Part shown: one piece after another, positions 29,632 to 39,633 of the stretch | How positions within the stretch are numbered: the stretch's first letter is position 1 | Layout of the letters: each line of letters begins with the position of its first letter | From: Planctopirus ephydatiae | Lineage (GTDB): Bacteria; Planctomycetota; Planctomycetia; Planctomycetales; Planctomycetaceae | Direction: 5' to 3' | DNA length: 64,000 nt | Assembly: GCF_007752345.1 (NCBI RefSeq) | Contig: NZ_CP036299.1 | Location: forward strand, 2,805,001-2,869,000 | Notes under the pieces: generated by a model | What the model saw: only the letters and a program-made list of their open reading frames with translations | Database searches by the model: none | Told to the model about the DNA's origin: nothing | Made by a program: the position numbers and the translations under genes

Positions 29632-30696
29632 CTACCAGCGAACTTTTTTCTGGAAGTGCTGGCGAATAAAGATTGCCAGACCATTAGAGATCAGCAGGAT
29701 AACAAGCAGCACAAGAATGGCTGCCGCCGCAACGTGCTGGAATTCAGGTTTTGCTTCGTTGATCCAACCGTAGATCTGCATCGGAATGGTGGTAAACGAA
29801 TCAAAGGGAACTTGTGCCAGTTTGTCTGGCCTGGTGAAAGCTTCGGAGACGGAATTGAGACGCCCTGGAGTGAAGGTGATGTAAGTTGCCGCACCGATAG
29901 CCACAAGCGGTGCTGTTTCACCAATCGCCCGCGACATGGCGAGAATGACTCCGGTCATCATTCCCGGCAGAGCTGAGGGCAAAACCTGATGCCAGATGGT
30001 CTGCCACTTTGTGGCTCCCAGAGCTAACGAAGCATGACGCAGGCTCGGAGGAACGGATCGCAGTGCTTCTTGGCTGGCAATGATCACGACTGGAAGGCTC
30101 AAGAGAGCCAGTGTCAATGCACCCGAGATCACTGTGCGACCGAAAGGAAGCGTTAATTGCAGGCTACCTATCCCTAGATTAATCAGGTACTCACTTTTCG
30201 CGAGGCCGAACATGCGCACGAATGCGGTGAATCCGAGAATGCCATAAACAATCGAAGGAACACCTGCCAGATTCGCGATGTTCAACTGAATGAATTTTGT
30301 CAGCAGAGTTGGCTTGGAGTACTCTTCGAGGTAGATAGCGGCACCAACCCCCAATGGTACTGACAAGAGTGCCGTCAGGAGGATCAGCCAGAACGTCCCG
30401 ACAATCCCCGGTAGAATCCCTGCATCAGCCGGATTTCTGCGGGGCATCGATACCAGAAACTTAGGTGTCAGCCATCCCATCGCCTGCCAGGCCATGGTCG
30501 CAATCAGCACGCCAAGGATGAAGACTGATCCCCAGGTGGCCAACCAGCAAACCCATTCGAAGATCATGCCATACCGGTGACGGCGAGCCAGTTCCGAGTC
30601 AAAACTTTCTTCGAGAAGTTTTGCGCCGGCAGCCGTGGTCTCAACAGGCATTTGAGGTGGTTCTGAGGATGTTGGTGCTGAGATCTTTGGGTTCAC
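29632..30696 (-). CDS. pstA: phosphate ABC transporter permease PstA
   Basis: A 354-residue inner-membrane permease, one half of the phosphate channel. After an N-terminal cytoplasmic stretch of about 45 residues come six helices. The transporter coupling loop ([31 protein letters not shown]) contains the EAA-type motif that docks to PstB. It starts at a GTG that overlaps the pstC stop by four bases (GTGA), so the two are translationally coupled. The long N terminus is the only unusual point. Confidence 0.95.
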   Translation of the reverse strand: MNPKISAPTSSEPPQMPVETTAAGAKLLEESFDSELARRHRYGMIFEWVCWLATWGSVFILGVLIATMAWQAMGWLTPKFLVSMPRRNPADAGILPGIVGTFWLILLTALLSVPLGVGAAIYLEEYSKPTLLTKFIQLNIANLAGVPSIVYGILGFTAFVRMFGLAKSEYLINLGIGSLQLTLPFGRTVISGALTLALLSLPVVIIASQEALRSVPPSLRHASLALGATKWQTIWHQVLPSALPGMMTGVILAMSRAIGETAPLVAIGAATYITFTPGRLNSVSEAFTRPDKLAQVPFDSFTTIPMQIYGWINEAKPEFQHVAAAAILVLLVILLISNGLAIFIRQHFQKKVRW

Positions 30697-31739
30697 TGGT
30701 ACACCTCACGGTAGCGCGCCAGCACCAGTTGGGAGATCAGATTCATTGTCAGCGTGGTCAAAAAGAGCACCAGAGCGACGGCATACAGACTTTTATATTC
30801 AATCGTGCCGACCGGCGTATCGCCCGACATCACATTCACCACGTAGGCTGTCATGGTTTCAATCTGGCTGAGGGGGTTGAGCGTTAACGTCGGTTTTTGA
30901 CCGGCAGCTATCGTCACGGCCATGGTCTCCCCAACGGCACGAGAGATGGCCAGCAGAAATGCCGCAATGATCCCCGAAAGTGCTGATGGAATCACCACAC
31001 GCACACAAACATCATATTTTGTGGAACCCAGTGCATAACCAGCTTCTCGTAAAGTTCGTGGTACTGCACGAAGGACATCTTCGCTCAGCGAGCAAACCGT
31101 AGGAATGATCATCAATCCCACGACGATCCCGCCACTCAAGGCATTGAAGCCATCGACTGGAATACTCCACAGCCAGTCGACACCAAAAAATTCAGCAGGT
31201 TTGAGAATAGGCCGAATGACATAAGGCGTTACGATCCTCAGGCCAAAATAGCCATAAACGACGGTGGGAACACCAGCCAGAAGTTCAAGAATCGGCTTCG
31301 CGATCGAACGAACGCGTGGTGATGCGTATTCCGCCAGATAGACAGCAGCCAGCAATCCAGTCGGCAATCCGATGATCGCGGCAATGATCGTAATGAGGAA
31401 TGTTCCACAGATCAGTGGCCAGATGCCGAAGAATGGTGGGCTGTATTGGGGTGCCCACCGGGTTTCGAGGAAAAACTGAGAGAGGCTGATCTCTTGAAAG
31501 AAAGCTCTTTCCGGGGGAATGCCAAAGATCGCCTCACTGACCAGTACAAAAATAATGGCCAATGTTGTTAACACTGAAAGGAGAGCACAAAGAAACAGCA
31601 GCATCTGAATGATGCTTTCACGCAGCCTGTGCCACGTGAAGCGATAAGCCAGCCCGGAAGCTTCCAGATTCGTACGGTCGATGACCGAGTCGGTACTCGC
31701 AGGCTTTTGTTCGACCACAGACATGTGCCGTATACTCAA
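30693..31739 (-). CDS. pstC: phosphate ABC transporter permease PstC
   Basis: A 348-residue membrane permease that pairs with PstA. Six helices are visible, and the coupling loop is DVLRAVPRTLREAGYALGSTKYDVCVRVVIPSALSG. A large periplasmic loop follows the first helix (residues about 70-105). It lies after the strong hairpin in the pstS-pstC gap, which fits the usual excess of PstS over the channel. A second in-frame ATG at codon 6 is an equally good start. Confidence 0.95.
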   Translation of the reverse strand: MSIRHMSVVEQKPASTDSVIDRTNLEASGLAYRFTWHRLRESIIQMLLFLCALLSVLTTLAIIFVLVSEAIFGIPPERAFFQEISLSQFFLETRWAPQYSPPFFGIWPLICGTFLITIIAAIIGLPTGLLAAVYLAEYASPRVRSIAKPILELLAGVPTVVYGYFGLRIVTPYVIRPILKPAEFFGVDWLWSIPVDGFNALSGGIVVGLMIIPTVCSLSEDVLRAVPRTLREAGYALGSTKYDVCVRVVIPSALSGIIAAFLLAISRAVGETMAVTIAAGQKPTLTLNPLSQIETMTAYVVNVMSGDTPVGTIEYKSLYAVALVLFLTTLTMNLISQLVLARYREVYQ

Positions 31740-31857
31740 TTAATCGGTCAGTAGTGTAATCGGTCAATAGTGCCTTGAACTCTGATCGAAACCATTAGCA
31801 GACAAGACGCCTAGCGCATGAAAGCTCGACGATATACTTCAGAGGCACTGAGGATTG

Positions 31858-31900
31858 GATCTTCCGACTCGACTGCCAATGGGAATCGAGCCGGAAGATC
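31858..31900 (-). promoter_or_regulatory. intercistronic hairpin between pstS and pstC
   Basis: Positions 31858-31866 pair with 31892-31900 (9 bp), and after a one-base mismatch 31868-31872 pair with 31886-31890 (5 bp), with a 13-base loop. There is no T-run on either strand, so it is more likely an mRNA-stabilising or attenuating structure than a full terminator. In other bacteria structures at this place keep pstS mRNA abundant relative to pstCAB. Confidence 0.6.
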
Positions 31901-31959
31901 GTGGGTTTCAATCCGCTATCTAATTTGACTGACAAAAATTCCAGAGTGCCCCGACGGCC

Positions 31960-32976
31960 CTACTTGAGGGCGTCAGCCAATCGCTGCTGCATGGTTTCTT
32001 TGACAGACTTGGGAACCTTGATGTACTTCACTTCTTCAACCAGCTTGTCACCCTCTTCAGAAAGCAGGAATCGAATGAACTCGGCCACCTCAGGACGTTT
32101 CAGTTTGGCTTTTGTGGTGTAGATAAACAATGGTCGAGAGAGTGGTGTATATTCACCCGATTCAATTGTTGCCGGCGTAGGCTCAACACAAACAGCGTTT
32201 TTACCATCAGAGATCTTGACGGCCTTCAGTTTGGAGGCGTTTTCGGCGTAGTAGGCATACCCAAAATAACCCAGAGCACCTTTCGAATCGACAACACCTT
32301 GCACGAGAATGTTATCATTCGAATTGGCTGTGTAGTCTGAGCGGCTGGATTTCGATTTCCCGTTGATCACTTCAGTGAAGTAATCAAAAGTTCCTGAAGC
32401 TGTGTCAGCTCCAAAAAGTTGGATCGGTTCGTCGGGCCAGCCTTCGCGAACTTCACTCCACTTGGAAATTTTGCTGTCAGCAGCCCAGATTTTGTTCAGC
32501 TCTGCCACTGTCATACATTCAGCCCAAGTGTTGGCAGGATTGATGACCACTGTCAGACCATCAATCGCCACCTGAAATTCAACATAATCGATCCCCTTGG
32601 CCTTGCACTCAGCGGCTTCCTTCTCTGTGATCGGTCGGCTGGCACCCGTCACGTCGATTTCTTCCGCAATAAACTTCTTGAAGCCGCCACCTGTTCCAGA
32701 CATGGCGACCGTAAGTTTCACCTCTGGAAATTTACCTTCAAATTCTTCAGCCACTGCCTGAGAAATTGGGAAGACAGTGCTGGATCCATCGACGGCAATC
32801 GTGCCTGTAATCGCTGGAGTTGCCGCATTCATCCCCTCATTTGACGAATCAGTATTTTTGCTGGTGGTGGCGGTTTGATCGGCTGGCTTCTCCTGGACAC
32901 AGCCAGACATCGAGCCACACACTGTCCCAAGCAACGCGATCAGTACCAAGGCATAACGGGGACGAATAAATGGCAT
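31960..32976 (-). CDS. pstS: phosphate-binding lipoprotein PstS
   Basis: About 338 residues from the ATG at 32976, chosen because GGAG lies eight bases upstream and because it puts the lipoprotein signal at the N terminus. In the longer frame (from 33081) the signal would be buried 36 residues in. The lipobox is SMSGC, with Cys26 as the lipidated residue. The mature protein has the periplasmic binding-protein folds with TIAVDGSSTVFPIS, the phosphate-binding AMSGTGGGFKKF, TGASRPIT and FGADTASGTFDYF. It captures phosphate outside the inner membrane and hands it to PstCA. Confidence 0.95.
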   Translation of the reverse strand: MPFIRPRYALVLIALLGTVCGSMSGCVQEKPADQTATTSKNTDSSNEGMNAATPAITGTIAVDGSSTVFPISQAVAEEFEGKFPEVKLTVAMSGTGGGFKKFIAEEIDVTGASRPITEKEAAECKAKGIDYVEFQVAIDGLTVVINPANTWAECMTVAELNKIWAADSKISKWSEVREGWPDEPIQLFGADTASGTFDYFTEVINGKSKSSRSDYTANSNDNILVQGVVDSKGALGYFGYAYYAENASKLKAVKISDGKNAVCVEPTPATIESGEYTPLSRPLFIYTTKAKLKRPEVAEFIRFLLSEEGDKLVEEVKYIKVPKSVKETMQQRLADALK

Positions 32977-33265
32977 TCCAGCGGCTCCAAAGTCTTCTGT
33001 GTTCATTGTTATCAAGAATAGATGCCGAATATGTTCTTCCGACACCTGTTCGAGACTAAGGACTCTCTGTGAAAATTCCAACCAGCCTATTGTGAAGATT
33101 GTCTTAATTTAAGTGCGGCAATGGGTTGCGTTCAAGTGAGGCCACACGGGTGTCGCGAGAGAAGGGCCTTTTGCAGAGGAAAAACTTCACAAATTCGGGT
33201 TTTCCTGAAGCAGGATTATTGGGCTTGTATTCCATCTGATGGGCATTGCACGGCAAATTCTCAGT
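32977..33265 (-). promoter_or_regulatory. pstS leader and probable Pho-controlled promoter region
   Basis: The 289 bases between phoR and the chosen pstS start should hold the pstS promoter. On the minus strand, near 33091-33112, TTAAGACA and TTCACA lie about eleven bases apart. This loosely resembles the direct-repeat layout of Pho boxes, and a third TTTCACA lies near 33069-33075. The match to any published Pho box is weak, so the operator itself is only suggested. Confidence 0.25.
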
Positions 33266-35020
33266 TCACATCCATGTCTGGCCATTCGAGTTTTGACCGT
33301 TCTTCAGCAGGACCGTGAATTGACTGCCGGAGCCGACCTGACTGGTGACGCGGATACTTCCCCCAAAAACCTGGCAAAGGTGTTTCACAATCGAAAGGCC
33401 CAATCCGGTACCGCCGACCTCGCGGGAGCGAGCTTTATCGACCCGGTAGAATCGCTCAAAAATTCTCGCCTGATGCTCGCGGGGAATCCCGACACCGGTA
33501 TCTTCAACATCGATTCTTGACCACTCACCTTCCCGTCTCCAGCGGACCGTGACCCGGCCACCCGAAGGAGTGTAGTTCAATGCATTGTCGAGCAGGTTGT
33601 CGATAATTGTCTGGAAACCATCACTGTCGGCAATGACTTCCATCTCTTCGTTCGGAGCGACCGAGATCAGTTCAATCTGCTTGCTTTTGGCCACACCCTG
33701 ATGTTCGTCAATGCTTTTTTGCAGGATGTACGTTGCGTTGACTGGTTCAAGCTCAAATGCCTGTTCAATCGAATCCAGCCGCGCGAGGGCAATCAGATCG
33801 GCAATCAGCTTGTTTAACCGTTCGGCCTGTTCCTCAATTCTTTGCAGGAATGTCCGGCAAGTTTCTTCATCTTCCATCGCGCCATTCAGCAAGGTCTCTG
33901 CATAGGCACTGATGGAAGTGAGCGGGGTCTTCAGTTCATGAGAAACATTGGAGACAAACTCTCGTCGCAGATTTTCAAGTCGCCTGAGATCTGTGACATC
34001 ATGCAGCACCAATACCGCGCCAGTTGCCGGTTCACCGGGCAAGGGGGAGGCCACCATGGCCAACGTTCGCTGTGTGCGGGCAACGTCGAACTCGACCTTT
34101 TCCGAGGGTTGGCCACTGAGCGCCGCTTGAACAATTTTTTGAACCTGCGGATGTCTGACTGCTTCCCAGATCGGCCGGCGCATAAAACTCTGTGGCTGCA
34201 CGTCCAGAAGCTGGAACACCGTATCGTTGGCAAAAAGAATCTGCTCTGAGCGGTCAACAGCAATGACTCCTTCAATCATGGAGCGAAGGACCGTTGCCAG
34301 TTGTTCATGTTTTTCTTCGAGTTCCTGGCTCTGTTTTTCGAGTTCACTGAATCGCTGGGCCAGCTGGCGATCCATGTTTCTCAACGTGCGGGCTAAAGTA
34401 CCGATTTCGTTCCGGCTATCGAAATTCAATCCCTTGGGAGATTCTCCCAAGGCCATCTGTTCGGCAGCGTGGGTCAGTCGATCCAGCGGCTGAATGATTC
34501 GGGCGACCATGACGTATGTCACAATCAATCCGATCAGCACCAGTGTAAACGCGGTGACCCACAATCGAGCCGAGATCCAGGAAAGGTTTTCTGTCACGCT
34601 GTCGAGCGGCGTCGTCATGCGGAGAATAAGTGTCTCACCATGGGCCTCGAATTCGATCGTATACAACTGAAACAGGGCGTTCGCGTTGGGCCGCCGAGAA
34701 GTTCCAATACGATGAGCAAGTGCATCCGCCAGATCCGGCTCGGAATTCGCCTTCTGTCGAGCTTGATCCAACGTCAAGACTTCGAATCTTGTTTCAGAAG
34801 TTGCGTTGATCGTTCGCAGAAAATCCCATCGATCACCGGCAGGAATTTTTCGAAGTTGTGGTAACAGGATTTGCGCATTGTCGATCTGCCGGGCTTCCAC
34901 TTGCGGATACGCCAGATCGCGGTATCCCGCAGTGAGTGTCAAGGCAAATGCGAATGCCGTGCAGAGCGTCAAACCCGCATAGATCGCGAAAATTCTCCAG
35001 AAGAGTTGCGATGTCAGCAT
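33266..35020 (-). CDS. phoR: PhoR-type membrane sensor histidine kinase
   Basis: A 584-residue sensor kinase. It has a membrane helix at 8-30, a periplasmic segment of about 115 residues, a second helix at about 152-173 and a HAMP segment to about 225. A PAS domain follows around 240-345 (MIEGVIAVDRSEQILFANDTVFQLLD). The HisKA domain has phosphoacceptor His361 in FVSNVSHELKTPLTS, and the ATPase domain has DNLLDNALNYTPSGG (N box), DTGVGIP (G1) and GGTGLGLSIVKHL (G2). Its place directly upstream of pstS identifies it as the PhoB partner. The large periplasmic segment is unlike the very short one of enterobacterial PhoR but common in other phyla. Confidence 0.93.
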   Translation of the reverse strand: MLTSQLFWRIFAIYAGLTLCTAFAFALTLTAGYRDLAYPQVEARQIDNAQILLPQLRKIPAGDRWDFLRTINATSETRFEVLTLDQARQKANSEPDLADALAHRIGTSRRPNANALFQLYTIEFEAHGETLILRMTTPLDSVTENLSWISARLWVTAFTLVLIGLIVTYVMVARIIQPLDRLTHAAEQMALGESPKGLNFDSRNEIGTLARTLRNMDRQLAQRFSELEKQSQELEEKHEQLATVLRSMIEGVIAVDRSEQILFANDTVFQLLDVQPQSFMRRPIWEAVRHPQVQKIVQAALSGQPSEKVEFDVARTQRTLAMVASPLPGEPATGAVLVLHDVTDLRRLENLRREFVSNVSHELKTPLTSISAYAETLLNGAMEDEETCRTFLQRIEEQAERLNKLIADLIALARLDSIEQAFELEPVNATYILQKSIDEHQGVAKSKQIELISVAPNEEMEVIADSDGFQTIIDNLLDNALNYTPSGGRVTVRWRREGEWSRIDVEDTGVGIPREHQARIFERFYRVDKARSREVGGTGLGLSIVKHLCQVFGGSIRVTSQVGSGSQFTVLLKNGQNSNGQTWM

Positions 35021-35489
35021 GCGGTCATCCGTCTCAAAGACACTTCCGTGGTTCTTTCAATGCTCGTCATGCGGGTCTCAAGAGTGATGACAATTTCAAC
35101 GTCGCCGGGAGATTTCACTCACGACATCGCGCAACCCTGCCTATGCTGATTCTGCACAGATGATAGGGCAACAATCAACGCCAGACGGTTGGGGAAGCCT
35201 ATACGATGAGATTTTGGTGAGCAGTTCGCGAAGAAACAGCCAATTCGGGTCGACTGGGGAGCTTCGTCAGCACGAATTGTCGCGGTGAGCAATTCAAAGG
35301 GCCTGCACATCACATTTTCTTTACATCCTCTTTGGCTGCCAAATCCCTGCAACTTTTTGCACCCTGTATTTCCTTTTCCTCGTACTTTTAATACCTCAAA
35401 AGTCCCGCCGGAGTGCTCGTATCAAAGGTCGAATTGAATCAAAATGGACTTTGTGTGACGGAAATCAGAATCTTAAGGGATATCAATCC
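35021..35489. other. divergent regulatory region phoR / DUF1801 gene
   Basis: About 470 bases between the minus-strand phoR and the plus-strand DUF1801 gene. It must contain two divergent promoters. A T- and C-rich stretch lies around 35310-35390, and an AAGGGA ribosome site at 35475-35480 serves the plus-strand gene. No clear operator or terminator could be read. Confidence 0.4.
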
Positions 35490-35882
35490 ATGCACATGGA
35501 AACCCTGGCATACAACCAAAAGTGTGAACCGCAGCAGAGAGAAATCTGCGATCTTTTAGCACAGGAAATTGATAAGAATCTGAAAGGGGCAGAAAACAAG
35601 ATTTGGCACGCTCATCCCGTCTGGTTCATCGATGGAAATCCAATCGTTGGATATAGTCGACAAAAACCCGGCATCCGACTGATGTTCTGGAGCGGTGCAG
35701 GCTTTGAAGAAGCCAGCCTGAGTGTGGTCGGCAAAAAGTTTAAAGACGCATCAATTTTCTATAATGACATTTCTGAGATCAAGAAAACTGATATAAGGCG
35801 ATGGTTAGAGAAGGCCCGGGAAATTCAATGGGACTATAAAAATCTCATTCGTCGTAAAGGTCAGTTAGAAAGGCTCCAATAG
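35490..35882 (+). CDS. DUF1801 (YdhG-like) protein
   Basis: About 130 residues from the ATG at 35490, which has AAGGGA ten bases upstream; a TTG at 35451 would add 13 residues and has no ribosome site. The order of elements (REICDLLAQEIDKNLKGAENKIWHAHPVWFIDGNPIVGY, GIRLMFWSGAGFEEASL, a final helix with RRWLEKAREIQWDYKNL) fits the DUF1801 family, a small alpha/beta fold related to frataxin-like folds. Its cellular role is not established; the family has been linked to iron handling and phenotypes of uncertain meaning. It converges on the alpha-E gene. Confidence 0.75.
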   Translation: MHMETLAYNQKCEPQQREICDLLAQEIDKNLKGAENKIWHAHPVWFIDGNPIVGYSRQKPGIRLMFWSGAGFEEASLSVVGKKFKDASIFYNDISEIKKTDIRRWLEKAREIQWDYKNLIRRKGQLERLQ

Positions 35883-35966
35883 TCTGCTTAATTGAGCTGT
35901 TCAGCCGCCTGATGTTGCTCGCTGTCTAATGTTGCTCAAGGAGGCTGGCCAATTCTGATCTCATGG

Positions 35967-36974
35967 TTAGCGAACGAAAATGGACTGTCGCTGGTAACCA
36001 TTTTCCTGAGACTGTACCGATGTGTCCACGGGTTTCACGGCAATAAATGTTTCATGAACTGCGGAACCAATTTTATTAAGTTTCGTCTGCAGTAGATCAA
36101 GAAATTCATGCAGGCCTTGCTGAATCACATCATCCACCGTGGTATACGCCAGTTCGGATCGCAGTTGCCCGACGCGCTGTTCGGCTGAGTTGCGAAAAGT
36201 ATCCATGGGCGTGCCCGAAATTGCATGTAAGGCATGTTCCACGCCGGTGACCGAATAATTGATCGCCCGAGGGAAATGGCGATCCAGAATCAGGAATTGA
36301 GCGACTTTCGATGGAGTGATCGCATGGAATTGTTTCGAGTACATTTCCATCGCACTGACAGATCTCAAGACCGCTTGCCACTGCAGGTCATCCGTGGGCG
36401 AGCCCACATCATGGACTGTCGGCAACAGGAGGTAATATTTCACGTCCAGAATTCGAGAGGTTTTATCGGCGCGCTCAAGCAAACGCCCCAACCGGCTGAA
36501 ATTCCATCCTTCCCCTCGGGACATCGTGGCATCGGTGATCCCTTTGAACAGATGCGAAGCCTGCTTGATCTCCTGGAAAAAATCGAGAGGAGACGCCTTG
36601 ATGCGATCATTAGCCGAAGCTTCCCGCACCATGTAGTAGAACAGATTCAATTGCTCCCACATCTCGCTGGAGATCGTCTCACGAACAGAGCGGGCATTTT
36701 CTCGGGCAAATTTGACGCACGAACGGATCGACCCAGGATAGTCCTGATCGAAGGCGAGAAACTCAATCACGCTGCTCTGATTTGCATCGCCATATTTCTC
36801 ACGAAAGTACTCATGGTCACCTGTCGTATAGACCAGTGGCGCCCACGCATTCTGATGAGACTGCGGCAAGTCGAGCATTAGGTTAAATGTCACGTCCATG
36901 AATCGTGCCAGATTCTCAGCACGTTCAATGTATCGACTCATCCAATAGATCGCGTCGGCAACACGGCTGAGCAT
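35967..36974 (-). CDS. alpha-E domain protein (stand-alone)
   Basis: A 335-residue all-helical protein of the alpha-E family (COG2307). The start LSRVADAIYWMSRYIERAENLARFMDV is the family hallmark, and helices with conserved Glu/Arg pairs follow (GRLLERADKTSRILDVKYY; SVTGVEHALHAISG). The biochemical role is unknown. Genes of this family almost always sit beside circularly permuted ATP-grasp and transglutaminase-like genes, as here, and are proposed to take part in making or processing a peptide-like product. It is the last gene of the five-gene run, 104 bases after the stand-alone ATP-grasp gene. A fused copy of the same domain is in the gene at 39634-42327. Confidence 0.92.
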   Translation of the reverse strand: MLSRVADAIYWMSRYIERAENLARFMDVTFNLMLDLPQSHQNAWAPLVYTTGDHEYFREKYGDANQSSVIEFLAFDQDYPGSIRSCVKFARENARSVRETISSEMWEQLNLFYYMVREASANDRIKASPLDFFQEIKQASHLFKGITDATMSRGEGWNFSRLGRLLERADKTSRILDVKYYLLLPTVHDVGSPTDDLQWQAVLRSVSAMEMYSKQFHAITPSKVAQFLILDRHFPRAINYSVTGVEHALHAISGTPMDTFRNSAEQRVGQLRSELAYTTVDDVIQQGLHEFLDLLQTKLNKIGSAVHETFIAVKPVDTSVQSQENGYQRQSIFVR

Positions 36975-37078
36975 TCCAGTTCTTCCGGCAAGCGTTCAAG
37001 TTGTAAAACAGGATCTGAGAATTCTAAAGGTGAGTCTGAGCGTTTTTTGAGTGGGTCATGGATACCCTGGATCTGCCG

Positions 37079-38584
37079 TTAAGGGGTCGCTGATTGAGGT
37101 GTCAACTGTTCCTGATTGGTGGCAATGACCCACGTGTCTTTACTTCCACCCCCTTGAGAAGAATTCACAACCAGCGAGCCTTTTCTTAAGGCCACTCGGG
37201 TCAGTCCGCCGGGAAGCACGAAAATCTCTTTACCATAGAGGATGTAAGGCCTGAGATCGACATGCCGACCCTCAAAATGATCTCCACAGATCGTCGGTAC
37301 TCTCGAAAGCGAGAGTGTCGGCTGCGCAATATAGTTCCGCGGATTGGCTTTGATCAGTTCAGCAAACTGGGCCTGTTGTTCTCTGGTTGAATGGGGCCCC
37401 ACCAGCATGCCATATCCTCCCGATTCATTGGCCGCCTTGACGACCAGCTCGTCCAGATGATCGAGAACATAGGCTCTCTCATCTTCGTTTTCACAGATAT
37501 AAGTGGGGACGTTCGGAATAATGGCCTCTTCATTGAGGTAGTACTTGATGATCTTGGGGACATACGCATAGATCACTTTGTCATCGGCCACACCGGTGCC
37601 TGGTGCATTCGCCAGCGCAACCCGCCCTGCACGGTAGACATTCATCAGCCCTTCCACTCCAAGCATGGAATCGGCCCGGAAGGCTTTAGGGTCAAGAAAA
37701 TCGTCATCGATCCGACGGTAGATAACGTCAACCTGCTCCAGGCCGGAGGTCGTCCGCATGTAAAGCTTTTCGCCGGCAACAACCAGATCCCGTCCTTCGA
37801 CGAGTTCGACACCCATCTGTTGTGCCAGGAATGAGTGCTCGTAGTAGGCTGAATTAAAGACGCCTGGTGTGAGCACCACCACGCGCGGATTGGCGACATC
37901 CCGGGGCGAAAGATGCTCTAAAGTTCTCAGTAATCGAAGCGGATAATCACCTACCGGACGCACCCGGCTGAGATCGAACACCTGTGGGAATGTCCGCTTC
38001 ATGATCGAGCGGTTTTGCAGCACATAAGAGACACCCGACGGGCAGCGCAGGTTGTCCTCCAGCACATAGACCTGCCCATCGCCGCCGCGCACCAGGTCTG
38101 TCCCGGTGACATGGCACCAGATCCCGTGAGGCGGATTGATCCCGTGGCATTGCTCGCGGTAACTCTTCGCATCCAGCAGAATTTCGGCCGGTATAACGCC
38201 ATCCTTAATGATGTGCTGATCGTGATAAATATCGTTAATAAATAAGTTGAGAGCTTGAATTCGTTGTTTCAAGCCCCGTTCGAGCCATTCCCACTCATGG
38301 GCCGGTACAATTCGGGGGATGATGTCGAACGGAAAGATACGTTCAGCGCCTTGATTGTCTCCATAGACATTAAATGTAATGCCCAACTGGAGCAGGAGAC
38401 GTTCGGCGGCCGCCTGCCGGCGCATTAACTCGCCAGGCGGTAGCGAATTGATTCTTTGGATGATCGGGCCGGCTTCAGGTCTCGGGGTCTGATCTGCGAG
38501 AAACAGTTCGTCGTGAAACCCCTCGGTCTGGTACTCGGCAAAGCTGAGGGCTACGTCAGGAACGGACGCCAGCACTGGATTCAT
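37079..38584 (-). CDS. circularly permuted type 2 ATP-grasp protein (stand-alone)
   Basis: A 501-residue protein of COG2308, predicted to form amide bonds by activating a carboxylate with ATP. The circularly permuted order places the former C-terminal part first ([22 protein letters not shown]). The metal-binding [13 protein letters not shown] lies around residues 175-187. The nucleotide-binding part has [17 protein letters not shown], with lysine K383 and the glycine-rich loop at 389-392. [25 protein letters not shown] follows and GGGSKDTWV closes the domain. All expected ATP-site elements look intact, so this is the likely active ligase of the cluster. It lies between the short transglutaminase and the alpha-E gene. 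Confidence 0.93.
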   Translation of the reverse strand: MNPVLASVPDVALSFAEYQTEGFHDELFLADQTPRPEAGPIIQRINSLPPGELMRRQAAAERLLLQLGITFNVYGDNQGAERIFPFDIIPRIVPAHEWEWLERGLKQRIQALNLFINDIYHDQHIIKDGVIPAEILLDAKSYREQCHGINPPHGIWCHVTGTDLVRGGDGQVYVLEDNLRCPSGVSYVLQNRSIMKRTFPQVFDLSRVRPVGDYPLRLLRTLEHLSPRDVANPRVVVLTPGVFNSAYYEHSFLAQQMGVELVEGRDLVVAGEKLYMRTTSGLEQVDVIYRRIDDDFLDPKAFRADSMLGVEGLMNVYRAGRVALANAPGTGVADDKVIYAYVPKIIKYYLNEEAIIPNVPTYICENEDERAYVLDHLDELVVKAANESGGYGMLVGPHSTREQQAQFAELIKANPRNYIAQPTLSLSRVPTICGDHFEGRHVDLRPYILYGKEIFVLPGGLTRVALRKGSLVVNSSQGGGSKDTWVIATNQEQLTPQSATP

Positions 38585-38668
38585 GAATTCGATCCTGCGA
38601 AGTTAGCCAAAGATTAAAGATGACAATTGTGAGCAATGAGCAAGTCGAAATCACAGGCAGAAAAATCT

Positions 38669-39583
38669 TTACCCGGCGGTAGCGGCATAACCGCCCGTCG
38701 TATCGAATTCTTCTTCGGGCATAACATCCACAGAAATTGCCATCGTATGCTGACCCCCACCGATAAACACCCCTTTAATCGGGCAAACATCGGTGTAGTC
38801 TCTGCCCCATGCCGTGGTGATATGTTGGTCGGAAGCCATCGTGTTATTTGTCGGGTCAAAATCAATCCATCCCATCTCACCGCAAAAGACCGATAACCAG
38901 GCATGGGAAGCATCCGCGCCAATTAGCCTGGGTTTACCCGGAGGTGGTAACGTCCGGATGTATCCACTGACATAACGGGCTGCCAAGCCTAACGAGCGCA
39001 GGCAACCAATCTGCAAATGTGCAAAATCCTGACAGACGCCGCGTCGGCTCTCCAGAACTTCTTCCAGAGGGCTGTTCACCGTTGTGGCTGTTGGATCATA
39101 TTTAAAATCATGAAAAATTCGTGCCGTGAGATCAAGAACTGCTGAAACAATGGGCTTTCCCGGGCTGAAAGACAGAGCAGCGTACTCTCGAAGGGCTGGA
39201 AATGAGTGGATCGATGGCGAGTCGATGTAAAACTGCATGGCATCAAGGCAGTCGTGCCCGTCGGCGCGGCACAATCGCTGCACCATTTGTTCCCACGAGG
39301 GGGACAGACTTGGGATCACGGGCGGCTTAACGATCACTTCAATATGGCTGATCGACTTCACCATCAAACGCCGATGAGGCCGCTGTATGGCAAAGTAATG
39401 CTCGACGTTCCCAAAAAAATCGGTCCTTCGAACAATCGCAGCGGGCTTCGGCCTGACGATGACCCGATGATCGAAACACCGTTGAGTCAGCATGTTTCGT
39501 GGTGCCAGATGCACCACATTATGGCAGACAGCCACCGGGTCGGTATAGCGGTAGTCGGTCGTGTGAGTAATGCGGTATTCCAT
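38669..39583 (-). CDS. transglutaminase-like cysteine protease (short form)
   Basis: A 304-residue protein of COG1305 with a beta-sandwich N-terminal domain (about 1-100: YRITHTTDYRYTDPV, NVVHLAPR) and a papain-like core. The catalytic triad is visible as Cys184 in SRRGVCQDFAH, His228 in DASHAWLSV and Asp243 in WIDFDPTNN. No signal peptide is present, so it acts in the cytoplasm. In this gene context it is predicted to cut or re-form amide bonds in a product made by the ATP-grasp partners. The stop is 84 bases from the next gene. Confidence 0.92.
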   Translation of the reverse strand: MEYRITHTTDYRYTDPVAVCHNVVHLAPRNMLTQRCFDHRVIVRPKPAAIVRRTDFFGNVEHYFAIQRPHRRLMVKSISHIEVIVKPPVIPSLSPSWEQMVQRLCRADGHDCLDAMQFYIDSPSIHSFPALREYAALSFSPGKPIVSAVLDLTARIFHDFKYDPTATTVNSPLEEVLESRRGVCQDFAHLQIGCLRSLGLAARYVSGYIRTLPPPGKPRLIGADASHAWLSVFCGEMGWIDFDPTNNTMASDQHITTAWGRDYTDVCPIKGVFIGGGQHTMAISVDVMPEEEFDTTGGYAATAG

Positions 39584-39633
39584 ACGCTTGGCTGATTTTC
39601 AGAAGGAAATTGTTTCCTGCAAAGCCTCCGATT

